Below are positions 1 to 7,347 of a stretch of DNA of 10,699 nucleotides, in pieces; the first letter of the stretch is position 1; each line of letters begins with the position of its first letter. Both the position numbers and the translations under genes were made by a program. Origin of the DNA: JAAFHS01 sp031396505 (GTDB taxonomy: Bacteria > Pseudomonadota > Alphaproteobacteria > Rhodobacterales > Rhodobacteraceae). The stretch is taken from NCBI GenBank assembly GCA_031396505.1, contig JANNKX010000007.1:1-10699 (forward strand), given 5' to 3'. The notes beneath the pieces are model-generated. The model ran no database searches. It was not told the DNA's origin and saw only the letters and a list, made by a program, of their open reading frames with translations.

Positions 1-329
1 GGTTTCGCGCGCTGTTTGCGATAAAAGCGGTAGACCGCGAAATCTGTCCCCAACACCAGCAGGGCGGTGGCGGCAATGCCGATGGGCAGGGCGAGAAGCG
101 CTGTGGGCAGGGGGGCGATGCCGATGCCCATGGACTGAAACCACCAGGTGAAGAAGATGGTGATCATGGTGCCAAAGGCCATCGTATCGCCGTGGGCGAA
201 GTTCGAGAAGCGCAGGATGGAATAGATCAGCGTGATGCCGAGGGCACCGAGGGCGAGTTGGGCGCCATAAGCAACGCCGGGGACGAAGACGAAGTTGAGG
301 AAGACGATGAGGGCGTTGAGGATGTCCAT
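1..329 (-). CDS. livH: Branched-chain amino acid ABC transporter permease LivH, N-terminal part
   Basis: The first 109 residues of an inner-membrane permease of the HAAT (hydrophobic amino acid) ABC family are visible; the gene runs off the left edge. Hydrophobic segments lie at about residues 5-20, 22-38, 50-66 and 74-95. Residues 41-53 (FSNFAHGDTMAFG) match the FAHG-type motif near the start of LivH permeases. LivH would pair with a LivM permease, expected further left, and be driven by LivG and LivF, encoded upstream. The ATG overlaps the stop of the preceding small gene as TAATG, and GAGGAC (338-343) can serve as ribosome binding site, so translation is probably coupled. The family assignment is firm; the substrate (branched-chain or other amino acids or amides) cannot be read from the sequence. 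Confidence 0.93.
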   Translation of the reverse strand, partial: MDILNALIVFLNFVFVPGVAYGAQLALGALGITLIYSILRFSNFAHGDTMAFGTMITIFFTWWFQSMGIGIAPLPTALLALPIGIAATALLVLGTDFAVYRFYRKQRAK

Positions 330-784
330 TAATTTTCGTCCTCGGATAGCCCAGTGCAACCGCCGTAATATGTGCGTGCACTCGGGGAACCCTCATAGAA
401 TTCGCCATTTGCGTTCGGGTCGCTGGGCCATACGCCGTGTTGTGTCAGGATAAAGCCGGTAACGTGCAACGAAAAAAGGATGCTGCTGTAATCATTTGTA
501 AAGCCTGCATAAGTTGAAAAGTAACCCCGTTCTTTTGCCACATCCGACAAGCGAATGTCAAAGTCCGGTCCTTTCAGCCGTGGAGACCTTATTCCGCTTG
601 AGGCTTGCGTTCCTGTGATGCGAAACACGAGGCTGGGGTCATCAACAGTTCGGCATTCGCCCGAGCCGTCGCACAGCAAGTCTGCTGTGCAGGATATGTC
701 AATTGGCTGCGCGCTGAGCGGGAGCGCCGTCATCCAAGAGAACAGCAGGGTCATCGCCAAAATTGGCGTTCTCATCGTGTTCAT
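329..784 (-). CDS. Small secreted protein of unknown function embedded in the liv operon
   Basis: This 151-residue product is not one I recognise. Residues 1-25 form a Sec signal peptide (hydrophobic core ILAMTLLFSWMTALPL, likely cleavage after LSA), so the mature protein of about 126 residues should be periplasmic. It has four cysteines (32, 38, 44, 143), compatible with two disulfides, and the C-terminus carries a YYGGCT motif before an acidic tail. There is no transmembrane segment after the signal and no enzymatic motif. The start overlaps the livF stop as ATGA and the stop overlaps the livH start as TAATG, so it is certainly part of the operon. Its base composition looks more AT-rich than the flanking liv genes, which may mean a later insertion. 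A start at Met4 is possible. A role with the periplasmic side of the transporter is only an inference from position. Confidence 0.85.
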   Translation of the reverse strand: MNTMRTPILAMTLLFSWMTALPLSAQPIDISCTADLLCDGSGECRTVDDPSLVFRITGTQASSGIRSPRLKGPDFDIRLSDVAKERGYFSTYAGFTNDYSSILFSLHVTGFILTQHGVWPSDPNANGEFYEGSPSARTYYGGCTGLSEDEN

Positions 785-1491
785 CCCCCCAAGAAACTAC
801 GGCGGACTTCGGGGTCGGCCATCAGGGCCTTGCCGGTGTCGGTGAAACGGTTGCGGCCTTGCACGAGGACATAGCCTTTGTCGGCGATCTGCAGCGCTTG
901 GCGTGCGTTTTGTTCGACCATCAGGATGGAAATGCCGGAGCGGGCAATTTCGATGATGCGGTCGAAAAGTTCGTCCATCACGATGGGCGACACGCCTGCC
1001 GTGGGTTCATCCAGCATCAGAACCTTTGGCTGGGTCATCAGGGCGCGGCCCACGGCAACCTGCTGGCGCTGGCCGCCGGATAACTCGCCCGCCTGCTGAT
1101 AGCGTTTTTGTTTCAGGATCGGGAACAGGTCGTAAATCTGCGCAATGGTGACCTGAATGTCGTCGCGGCGCAGAAAGGCCCCCATTTCAAGGTTCTCTTC
1201 GACCGTCATCGAGGTGAAGATGTTCGATGTCTGCGGCACAAAGGCCATGCCCTTGGCCACCCGCGCCTGCGGGGTCAGCTTTGTGATATCCTCGCCGTCC
1301 AGCCGCACATGGCCTTCACGCAGGGGCAACATACCGAACACGGCCTTCATCGCGGTGGATTTGCCCGCGCCATTGGGGCCGACGATCACGGCAATCTCGC
1401 CCTTCTCAACCGCAATCGTGCAGCCATGCAGGATATCGGCCCCGCCATAGCCGCCGGTCATGGTGTCGCCGATCAGGTAGGGATCAGCCAT
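781..1491 (-). CDS. livF: Branched-chain amino acid ABC transporter ATP-binding protein LivF
   Basis: A cytoplasmic ABC ATPase of 236 residues, the usual LivF length. Walker A is GPNGAGKST (38-46), the Q-loop glutamine is at 87 (FVPQ), the signature is LSGGQ (137-141), Walker B is VLMLDEP (157-163) with catalytic Glu162, and the switch region reads MVEQN, with Gln where most ABC proteins have His, as is typical of LivF. Together with LivG it forms the ATPase dimer that powers LivH/LivM uptake. The start (ATG at 1491) lies inside the 3' end of livG, an 8-bp overlap, with AAGGTGG upstream as ribosome binding site. The stop overlaps the next gene as ATGA. Nothing is degraded; the assignment is strong. 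Confidence 0.95.
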   Translation of the reverse strand: MADPYLIGDTMTGGYGGADILHGCTIAVEKGEIAVIVGPNGAGKSTAMKAVFGMLPLREGHVRLDGEDITKLTPQARVAKGMAFVPQTSNIFTSMTVEENLEMGAFLRRDDIQVTIAQIYDLFPILKQKRYQQAGELSGGQRQQVAVGRALMTQPKVLMLDEPTAGVSPIVMDELFDRIIEIARSGISILMVEQNARQALQIADKGYVLVQGRNRFTDTGKALMADPEVRRSFLGG

Positions 1492-2266
1492 GGGCGACCA
1501 CCTTGTTCTTCAAACCCGTACCCAGATACGCCTCGATCACGCGTTCGTCGTTCTTGACCTGATCGGCAGTCCCTGTGGCAAGGACGCGGCCTTCGGCCAT
1601 CACGATGACCGGATTGCACAGGCGAGAGATGAAATCCATGTCGTGCTCGATGACACAGAAGGTATAGCCGCGTTCCTTGTTCAGGCGAATGATGGCGTCG
1701 CCGATGGTGTTCAGCAGGGTGCGGTTCACGCCCGCCCCCACCTCGTCCAGAAAGACGATCTTGGCATCTACCATCATGGTGCGGCCAAGCTCCAGCAGTT
1801 TCTTCTGCCCGCCCGAAATCTGGGATGCCTTCTGATCGGCAAGATGCGAGATGGTCAGGAAATCCAGCACCTCATCGGCCTTCTCACCGATGCGGCGTTC
1901 CTCGGTCGCGACGGCGCCCCTGCGGAACCAGGCGTTCCACAGGCTTTCGCCGGACTGGCCCGCGGGCACCATCATCAGGTTTTCGCGCACCGTCATGGAG
2001 CCGAATTCGTGGGCGATCTGGAAGGTGCGCAAAAGACCCTTGGCGAACAGCGTATGGGGGGGCAGGCCGGTGATATCTTCGCCGTCCATATGCACGCGGC
2101 CCGATGTGGGTGGCAGGCGGCCTGCGATGACGTTGAACAGCGTCGTCTTGCCCGCGCCATTGGGGCCGATCAGCCCGGTGATCGAGCCCGTTTCAATGGT
2201 CAGGCTGGCCCCGTCAACGGCATGAAAGCCGCCGAAATGGCGATGCAGGTCGTCGACGACGATCAT
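1484..2266 (-). CDS. livG: Branched-chain amino acid ABC transporter ATP-binding protein LivG
   Basis: A cytoplasmic ABC ATPase of 260 residues, normal for LivG. Walker A is GPNGAGKTT (34-42), the Q-loop glutamine is at 83 (RTFQ), the signature is ISGGQ (150-154), Walker B is IVFLDEV (170-176) with catalytic Glu175, and the switch histidine is His208 (VIEHDMDF). The C-terminal RVIEAYLG is the usual LivG ending, here followed by a short tail. The segment after Walker B reads VGAGVN rather than the common PAAGLN, but the catalytic residues are intact. The ATG at 2266 has AGGGG about 7 bases upstream. The gene follows the binding-protein gene after a 104-bp gap that contains a strong hairpin, and overlaps livF by 8 bp. 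Confidence 0.95.
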   Translation of the reverse strand: MIVVDDLHRHFGGFHAVDGASLTIETGSITGLIGPNGAGKTTLFNVIAGRLPPTSGRVHMDGEDITGLPPHTLFAKGLLRTFQIAHEFGSMTVRENLMMVPAGQSGESLWNAWFRRGAVATEERRIGEKADEVLDFLTISHLADQKASQISGGQKKLLELGRTMMVDAKIVFLDEVGAGVNRTLLNTIGDAIIRLNKERGYTFCVIEHDMDFISRLCNPVIVMAEGRVLATGTADQVKNDERVIEAYLGTGLKNKVVAHG

Positions 2267-2319
2267 TCCGTTACCCCTGTTGGTGCCCCCCGTTTGGCCG
2301 GAGGTGCGTCGAATTGGCA

Positions 2320-2344
2320 GCGGCCCGGGGTGTGCCCGGGCCGC
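2320..2344 (-). terminator. Intercistronic GC hairpin between binding-protein gene and livG
   Basis: A perfect 10-bp inverted repeat (GCGGCCCGGG / CCCGGGCCGC) with a 5-nt loop lies 27 bases past the stop of the binding-protein gene. No U-run follows on the minus strand, so it is unlikely to be a full intrinsic terminator. In binding-protein-dependent transporter operons such hairpins commonly protect the 3' end of the abundant binding-protein mRNA or partly attenuate transcription into the membrane and ATPase genes; that role here is inferred. Confidence 0.6.
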
Positions 2345-2370
2345 GCCTGTCTGTCAACCGTGAGACACGA

Positions 2371-3555
2371 TCACTTGAAGCCGACGGTTTCGTTGACGCC
2401 CGCCTTGACCTCGATCTGGCGATAGCGGCCGGCACTTTCGCCCGGCCCGATCAGTTCGACGGCCGTGGCGCCTTCAAAGTCGATGTCGGTGCCCGCAGCC
2501 AGCAGTTCCAGCCCCTTGGCAATCTCGCCGGGGTAGATCTTCTCGCCCGGTGCGTTGGCCACTTCCAGAACCTTGGCGGCGTAATCGGCGGAGTTCGACG
2601 ATTTCGCAGCCTGCATGGCCAGCGCGAACAAGGCCGCAGCATCGTAGGATTCAGGCGCATAGGCCCCGGTGCCATTGAAGCCCGCTGCGGTTGCCATGGT
2701 TGCAAACGTCTCGGCCCCGGCAGAGTCGGAGCCTGCGATCTGGCCCCATGATCCGTTCAGGCCGTCGCCGATGGCGGCAGGCAACGATTCACCGATCATC
2801 CCGCCGGGCAGGCCGAAGGTCGAGAACGCACCGGAATCGAGCGAGGCCTGGATGATGCCCTTGCCGCCCTGATCCAGATAGCCTGCAACAACCAGCAGAT
2901 CGCCACCTGCAGCGGCCAAAGCGGCGACTTCGGCCGAATAATCGGCCTTGCCGTCTTCATGGGCTGCGTTGATCGTGACCGTGCCACCCAGTGCGGTGAA
3001 CGAGGTTGCGATCGCATCTGACAGGCCTTTGCCATAGTCGTTGTTGGTATAGGTCAGTGCGATGGAGGTGATGCCTTTTTCCACCAGCGTTGCTGCCATC
3101 ACTTCGCCTTCGCGCGCATCAGACGGTGCGGTGCGGAAGAACAGACCGTCATCCTCGGCCGTCGTCAGCGCAGGCGAGGTGGCGGAAGGCGAGATCATTG
3201 CAACCCCGTTGGGGCGGGCCACACCCTGCAGCACGGCACCGGTCACGCCCGAACAGTCGCCGCCGATGATGCCCTTGACGCCATCGCCGGTGATCAGGCG
3301 TTCTGCGGCGGCGGTTGCTGCGGCCGCGTCAACGCAGGTGCTGTCGGCGCGCACGATGGTGATGGTCGACCCGTCAAGCAGTTTGCCGGAATCGTTGATT
3401 TCCTTGGCTGCGAGTTCAGACGCTGCAGCCATATCGGGTGTGAGCGATTCAATCGGGCCGGTAAAGCCGATGAGCACGCCGAGTTTGATCTCTTCGGCGG
3501 TAGCTGTGCCCGCCATCAGTGCTGCGGCAGCAGATGCCAGAAGCAGTTTTTTCAT
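2371..3555 (-). CDS. Periplasmic amino-acid-binding protein of the HAAT/Liv ABC transporter
   Basis: A 394-residue type I periplasmic binding protein (LivJ/LivK-like, Peripla_BP_6 type). Residues 1-20 (MKKLLLASAAAALMAGTATA) are a Sec signal peptide; the mature protein starts at EEIKLGVLIGFTGP, the typical first beta strand. Cys74 and Cys101 are placed like the disulfide pair of LIV-binding proteins, and SPSATSPAL carries the Ser/Thr residues that usually contact the ligand's carboxylate and amino groups. An in-frame ATG 33 bases further upstream exists, but AGGGAGA (3562-3568), 6 bases before the chosen ATG, and the clean signal peptide favour 3555. It is the first gene of the operon and should deliver ligand to LivH/LivM. 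The ligand cannot be determined by eye, so no livJ/livK symbol is given. Confidence 0.92.
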   Translation of the reverse strand: MKKLLLASAAAALMAGTATAEEIKLGVLIGFTGPIESLTPDMAAASELAAKEINDSGKLLDGSTITIVRADSTCVDAAAATAAAERLITGDGVKGIIGGDCSGVTGAVLQGVARPNGVAMISPSATSPALTTAEDDGLFFRTAPSDAREGEVMAATLVEKGITSIALTYTNNDYGKGLSDAIATSFTALGGTVTINAAHEDGKADYSAEVAALAAAGGDLLVVAGYLDQGGKGIIQASLDSGAFSTFGLPGGMIGESLPAAIGDGLNGSWGQIAGSDSAGAETFATMATAAGFNGTGAYAPESYDAAALFALAMQAAKSSNSADYAAKVLEVANAPGEKIYPGEIAKGLELLAAGTDIDFEGATAVELIGPGESAGRYRQIEVKAGVNETVGFK

Positions 3556-3561
3556 TGGTCG

Positions 3562-3568
3562 TCTCCCT
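3562..3568 (-). promoter_or_regulatory. Ribosome binding site of the binding-protein gene
   Basis: AGGGAGA on the minus strand, 6 bases before the ATG at 3555. It fixes the start at the signal-peptide methionine and not at the in-frame ATG at 3588. Confidence 0.75.
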
Positions 3569-3650
3569 GAATGGATCCATTGGTTCATGGTCCTGCGCGC
3601 AAACCTAAAGACACCTGCGTCAAAAGAAAAGCAGGGATATTGGCGACAAT

Positions 3651-3663
3651 CACGGCTGCCGTG
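3651..3663. repeat. Short inverted repeat in the divergent intergenic region
   Basis: CACGGC-T-GCCGTG is a perfect 6-bp inverted repeat with a single central base, about 95 bp upstream of the liv operon start codon and about 80 bp upstream of the sugar dehydrogenase start. It could be an operator between two divergent promoters. No convincing sigma-70 promoter was found on either strand here, and a 6-bp palindrome may arise by chance. Confidence 0.3.
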
Positions 3664-3708
3664 GCGTCAGCAAACACGCGGGAACGTGACTGGCGCAGGG
3701 GGCAGGAA

Positions 3709-3724
3709 TGCCTAACTGTAGGCA
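3709..3724. repeat. Inverted repeat just upstream of the sugar dehydrogenase RBS
   Basis: TGCCTA-ACTG-TAGGCA is a perfect 6-bp inverted repeat with a 4-base spacer, ending 8 bases before the ribosome binding site of the sugar dehydrogenase gene. It may be a repressor site or a small 5'-UTR hairpin. The call rests on symmetry and position only. Confidence 0.35.
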
Positions 3725-3731
3725 AACAGCA

Positions 3732-3739
3732 AAGGAGAG
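3732..3739 (+). promoter_or_regulatory. Ribosome binding site of the sugar dehydrogenase gene
   Basis: AAGGAGAG with its GGAG core 6 bases before the ATG at 3744. It favours this start over the in-frame ATG at 3708, which has no such site and would place a charged stretch before the signal peptide. Confidence 0.75.
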
Positions 3740-3743
3740 AAAT

Positions 3744-4838
3744 ATGCGCATGTGCACCCTGACGCTTGCCCTGATGGTGCCGTTTGGCGCACAGGCGACG
3801 ATGGTGGCGACGTCTGCAGGGCCGATGGTCATCACGGAAATAGCGGGTGGTCTGATCGAGCCGTGGGGGATCGGGTTTTTGCCGGACGCGTCATTCCTGG
3901 TCACGGAACGCGAAGGGCGGCTGACGCTGTTTGGCCCGGATGGCGCGACGCGGCAGGCGGTGGCAGGACTGCCAGAGGTGGCTCTGGACGGGCAGGGTGG
4001 CTTGCTTGATGTGATGGTGCCACGCGATTTTGCGGCGACGCGCGAAGTGTGGATCAGCTTTGCGCAACCGCAGGGCGCGGGGTCGGGCACGGCGGCTGCA
4101 CGGGCACGTTTGTCGGATGACGGGACGCGGCTGGAAAACCTGCAGGTGGTATTCACCTCACCCGAAGGGGGCAGCGGCGGGCGGCATTTCGGATCGCGAT
4201 TGGTGGAAGGGGCGGACGGCACGATTTTTCTGACCATCGGGGATCGCGGCACGGGGCCTGAGGGGCTGCAGGCGCAGGACGGGATGCGCGCCGAAGGCAA
4301 GGTCATTCACCTGAACCGTGATGGCAGCCCCGCAACGGCGCAGATAGGCATGTTGCCAGGCGTTTTCTCGATGGGCCATCGCAACCCGCAAGGGGCGGCG
4401 CTTGATGGATCGGGGCAATTGTGGGTTGTTGAACATGGCGCCAAAGGCGGGGACGAGCTTAACCTTGTGCAGGCGGGGCGCAATTATGGCTGGCCAGTCA
4501 TTTCATATGGTGAAAACTACAACGGCCAGAAGATCGGCATCGGGACGCAAACGCCGGGGATGGAACAGCCCGTGATCTATTGGGACCCCTCGATCGCGCC
4601 GTCAGGGTTGATGTTCTATTCGGGCCGCGCGGTGCCTGCATGGGCGGGTGATGCCTTTGTCGGCAGTCTGAAGTTCGACTATATCGGGCGGCTGGATGCG
4701 GATGGCGGCTTTGCCGAGGAACGGATCATAGCCCCCGAAACCGGGCGTGTACGCGCGGTGGTGGAAGGGCCGGATGGGGCGATCTGGTTTTTGTCAGTAA
4801 ACAATGATGCGGTTTACCGGATGACGCCGTCGCCATAG
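3744..4838 (+). CDS. Exported PQQ-dependent aldose sugar dehydrogenase (YliI-like, soluble GDH family)
   Basis: A 364-residue six-bladed beta-propeller quinoprotein of the soluble glucose/sorbosone dehydrogenase family, closest in motif pattern to E. coli YliI (aldose sugar dehydrogenase). It should oxidise the C1 hydroxyl of sugars to lactones in the periplasm using PQQ and Ca2+. Residues 1-18 form a signal peptide ending GAQA. Diagnostic stretches are GLIEPWGIGFLPD (36-48), GGRHFGSR (145-152, with the putative catalytic base His148), IGDRG (165-169), HRNPQGAALD (212-221), EHGAKGGDELN (230-240) and NYGWPVISYGENY (247-259). The C-terminal RVRAVVEGPDGAIWFLS is the family's last propeller strand. 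No PQQ synthesis gene is in the window. It is divergent from the liv operon and 68 bp ahead of fabF. Family is firm; the natural substrate is unknown. Confidence 0.9.
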   Translation: MRMCTLTLALMVPFGAQATMVATSAGPMVITEIAGGLIEPWGIGFLPDASFLVTEREGRLTLFGPDGATRQAVAGLPEVALDGQGGLLDVMVPRDFAATREVWISFAQPQGAGSGTAAARARLSDDGTRLENLQVVFTSPEGGSGGRHFGSRLVEGADGTIFLTIGDRGTGPEGLQAQDGMRAEGKVIHLNRDGSPATAQIGMLPGVFSMGHRNPQGAALDGSGQLWVVEHGAKGGDELNLVQAGRNYGWPVISYGENYNGQKIGIGTQTPGMEQPVIYWDPSIAPSGLMFYSGRAVPAWAGDAFVGSLKFDYIGRLDADGGFAEERIIAPETGRVRAVVEGPDGAIWFLSVNNDAVYRMTPSP

Positions 4839-4906
4839 CGGTTTGGTTGCGTGCGCGGAACGGACCTTGTATCAGCGTGGACCAACGGATCAGGCGGAGG
4901 CAAGGC
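4839..4906 (+). promoter_or_regulatory. Gap before fabF with ribosome binding site and a weak promoter candidate
   Basis: GGAGG (4896-4900) lies 6 bases before the fabF ATG at 4907 and decides that start over an in-frame ATG at 4847. A weak sigma-70-like pair TTGCGT (4847-4852) and TATCAG (4870-4875), 17 bp apart, could give fabF its own promoter. No terminator hairpin follows the sugar dehydrogenase, so read-through is also possible. Confidence 0.4.
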
Positions 4907-6169
4907 ATGCGGCGGGTTGTTGTGACGGGTATGGGCATGGTAACACCACTGGCCTGCGGGGTGGAAGAAACCTGGACCCGCCTGTTGGCCGGGCAATCAG
5001 GGGCAGGGCCGATCACGCGGTTTGATGCGTCGCAGGTGGTCACGCAATACGCCTGCGAAATCCCGCGCGGCGATGGCACGGATGGCACCTTCAATCCCGA
5101 TGACTGGATGGAACCCAAGGACCAGCGCAAGGTCGATGACTTTATCATCTATGGCATGGCCGCGGCCGTGCAGGCGGTGCGCGATGCAGGCTGGGAAAAC
5201 CCGTCCGAGGACGAAAAGCTGCGCACCGGCGTGATGATGGGGTCGGGGATCGGCGGGCTGACGTCGATTGCGGAAACCGCCGTGCTGATCAAGGAACGCG
5301 GGCCAAAGCGGGTCAGCCCGTTTTTCATTCCCGGTGCGTTGATCAACCTGATTTCGGGGCAGGTGAGCATCCGGTTTGGATACAAGGGGCCGAACCATGC
5401 GGTGGTGACCGCCTGTTCTACCGGCGCGCACGCGATCGGCGATGCCGCGCGGTTGATTCAGTGGGGTGATGCGGATGTAATGATCGCGGGCGGCGCGGAA
5501 AGCCCGATTTCCGAGATCGGCATCGCCGGGTTCAACGCCTGCAAGGCGCTGTCCACCAAACGCGCCGATGATCCGACCAAGGCCAGCCGCCCCTATGACG
5601 CGGACCGCGATGGGTTCGTGATGGGCGAGGGTGCGGGGGCGGTGGTGTTGGAAGAATACGAACACGCCGTCGCACGCGGGGCAAAGATTTACGCCGAGGT
5701 GCTGGGATACGGTCTTTCAGGCGATGCCTATCACATCACGGCGCCAAGCGAGGATGGCGATGGGGGCTATCGGTCGATGGCGGCGGCACTCAAGCGGGCG
5801 GGACAGACGCCTGCCGATGTGGATTATATCAACGCGCATGGCACATCAACGATGGCCGATACGATCGAGCTGGGTGCGGTGGAACGGCTGATGGGCGATG
5901 CGGCGGCCGGGGTGGTGATGAGTTCGACAAAATCATCTATCGGGCATTTGCTGGGTGCGGCAGGTGCGGTCGAGGCGATTTTCTGCGTGCTCGCAATCGG
6001 TGATCAGGTCGCACCGCCGACGATCAATCTGGACAATCCGGCGGTGACGCCAAAGTTGAATCTTGCAGCCAACGCAGCCGTCAAGCGCAAGATTGATGTG
6101 GCGCTGTCAAACTCATTCGGCTTTGGCGGAACAAACGCGAGCCTTGTGATGGGGCGGGTGAAGGGCTGA
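4907..6169 (+). CDS. fabF: 3-oxoacyl-[acyl-carrier-protein] synthase II, FabF (KAS II)
   Basis: A 420-residue condensing enzyme that extends acyl-ACP with malonyl-ACP in type II fatty acid synthesis in the cytosol. It begins RRVVVTGMGMVTPLACG as FabF proteins do. The Cys-His-His active site is complete: Cys170 in VVTACSTGAH, His311 in NAHGTSTMADTIE and His347 in TKSSIGHLLGAAGA, with the conserved Lys342. The glycine-rich end SNSFGFGGTNASL is intact. NAHGTSTMADT replaces the more usual NAHGTSTPLND but keeps the catalytic His. Length is typical. acpP, often immediately upstream, is absent here; the neighbour is the sugar dehydrogenase. The stop overlaps the mltG start as TGATG, so the two are cotranslated. 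Confidence 0.95.
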   Translation: MRRVVVTGMGMVTPLACGVEETWTRLLAGQSGAGPITRFDASQVVTQYACEIPRGDGTDGTFNPDDWMEPKDQRKVDDFIIYGMAAAVQAVRDAGWENPSEDEKLRTGVMMGSGIGGLTSIAETAVLIKERGPKRVSPFFIPGALINLISGQVSIRFGYKGPNHAVVTACSTGAHAIGDAARLIQWGDADVMIAGGAESPISEIGIAGFNACKALSTKRADDPTKASRPYDADRDGFVMGEGAGAVVLEEYEHAVARGAKIYAEVLGYGLSGDAYHITAPSEDGDGGYRSMAAALKRAGQTPADVDYINAHGTSTMADTIELGAVERLMGDAAAGVVMSSTKSSIGHLLGAAGAVEAIFCVLAIGDQVAPPTINLDNPAVTPKLNLAANAAVKRKIDVALSNSFGFGGTNASLVMGRVKG

Positions 6170-7347
6170 TGTGGCGATCTATTGCATCCAATGCGCTGAC
6201 GCTGTTCGTGCTGCTGTTGCTGGCGGGGGCGGCGGTTGTGGCCTGGGGGCGGCAAGAGTTTGCAGGGCCGGGGCCGCTTGCGAATGCGATCTGCGTTCAG
6301 ATTGAAAGCGGGGCTTCGCTTGGCGAAGTGAGCCAGACACTGGAGAATCGCGGCGCGATCAGCGATGCGCGGGTTTTTCGCATCGGTGCGGATTACGCCG
6401 GCCGCGCGGCGGACCTGAAGTTCGGTTCCTATCTGATTGAACCCGGTTCCAGCATGGCCGCGATCCTTGACGTGGTTACAGCCGGGGGGGCGTCAACCTG
6501 TGGGCGCGAGATCAACTTCCGCATTCAGGTCGCGACAGCGGATATCGTCTTGCGCGAACTGGATCCTGCGACCAGTGAATTTGTCGAACTGTTGCGCTTT
6601 GTGCCGGGCACCGATCCTGTCCCGCCGGAATATGCAGAGGCGGTGGCGGATGATGATATCCGGTTTAACATCAGCATTGCCGAAGGTGCCACAAGCTGGC
6701 AGATCATCGATGCCCTGAAACGCGCAGATTTCATGTCGGGCGATCCCGGTGACGTGCCTGCCGAGGGGACGATGGCACCCAATACCTATGCGGTCGAAAA
6801 GGGTGGCGACCGGGCGGCGCTGGTGGCCCTGATGGTCGAACGGCAGACGGCGGTGCTGGCCGAAGAATGGGCGAACCGGGCGGGGATCGTGCCCTATGAG
6901 ACACCGCAAGAGGCGTTGATTATGGCGTCCATCGTGGAAAAGGAAACCGGCGTGCCGGATGAGCGCGGGCAGGTGGCAAGCGTGTTCGTGAACCGGCTGG
7001 AACAGGGGATGAAACTGCAGACCGACCCCACGGTGATTTACGGGGTCACGAACGGCGAGGGCATCCTTGGCCGGGGTCTGCGGCAAAGCGAATTGCGCCG
7101 CGAGACGCCATACAACACTTATGTCATCGACGGGCTGCCACCGACGCCGATTGCCAATCCCGGGCGGGCCGCGATCCGGGCCGCACTAAACCCCGACAGC
7201 ACCGATTATCTGTTTTTCGTGGCCGATGGCACGGGCGGGCATGCCTTCGCACAGACGCTGGATGAGCATAACGCCAACGTCGCGCGCTGGCGCGAGATCG
7301 AGGCGCAAGCGGGGGAAGAAAGCGCCACAGGGGTGCAGGGAGAGTGA
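6169..7347 (+). CDS. mltG: Endolytic murein transglycosylase MltG (YceG family)
   Basis: A 392-residue inner-membrane lytic transglycosylase that cleaves nascent glycan strands in the periplasm and so influences glycan chain length. Residues 9-26 (ALTLFVLLLLAGAAVVAW region) are an N-terminal membrane anchor. The middle part, including ISIAEGATSWQIIDALKRAD, corresponds to the LysM-like subdomain. The catalytic block is EALIMASIVEKETGVPDERG, where Glu257 corresponds to the catalytic Glu of E. coli MltG, followed by VFVNRL, MKLQTDPTVIYG, TPYNTYVIDGLPPTPIANPG and LFFVADGTGGHAF, all hallmarks of the family. The start is fixed by the 1-base TGATG overlap with the fabF stop; this fabF-mltG pairing is common in proteobacteria. 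A short inverted repeat overlaps the stop codon. Confidence 0.95.
   Translation: MWRSIASNALTLFVLLLLAGAAVVAWGRQEFAGPGPLANAICVQIESGASLGEVSQTLENRGAISDARVFRIGADYAGRAADLKFGSYLIEPGSSMAAILDVVTAGGASTCGREINFRIQVATADIVLRELDPATSEFVELLRFVPGTDPVPPEYAEAVADDDIRFNISIAEGATSWQIIDALKRADFMSGDPGDVPAEGTMAPNTYAVEKGGDRAALVALMVERQTAVLAEEWANRAGIVPYETPQEALIMASIVEKETGVPDERGQVASVFVNRLEQGMKLQTDPTVIYGVTNGEGILGRGLRQSELRRETPYNTYVIDGLPPTPIANPGRAAIRAALNPDSTDYLFFVADGTGGHAFAQTLDEHNANVARWREIEAQAGEESATGVQGE

Noticed and set aside
1490..2425. 311-codon plus-strand ORF opposite livG
   Set aside because: It is the complement of an unmistakable LivG with all ABC motifs; its translation has no domain and is an artefact of GC-rich codon use.
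3062..3715. 217-codon plus-strand ORF opposite the binding-protein gene
   Set aside because: Ser/Ala/Pro-rich antisense of the signal-peptide and N-terminal part of the binding protein; no ribosome binding site or family resemblance.
3650..4306. 218-codon minus-strand ORF across the divergent promoter region and the sugar dehydrogenase
   Set aside because: It would cover both intergenic palindromes and lies antisense to the conserved quinoprotein; Arg/Pro/Ser-rich without motifs.
4997..5665. 222-codon minus-strand ORF opposite fabF
   Set aside because: Antisense of the FabF core including the active-site Cys region; composition typical of a shadow frame.
6493..7086. 197-codon minus-strand ORF opposite mltG
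   Set aside because: Antisense of the conserved MltG middle and catalytic region; no independent support.
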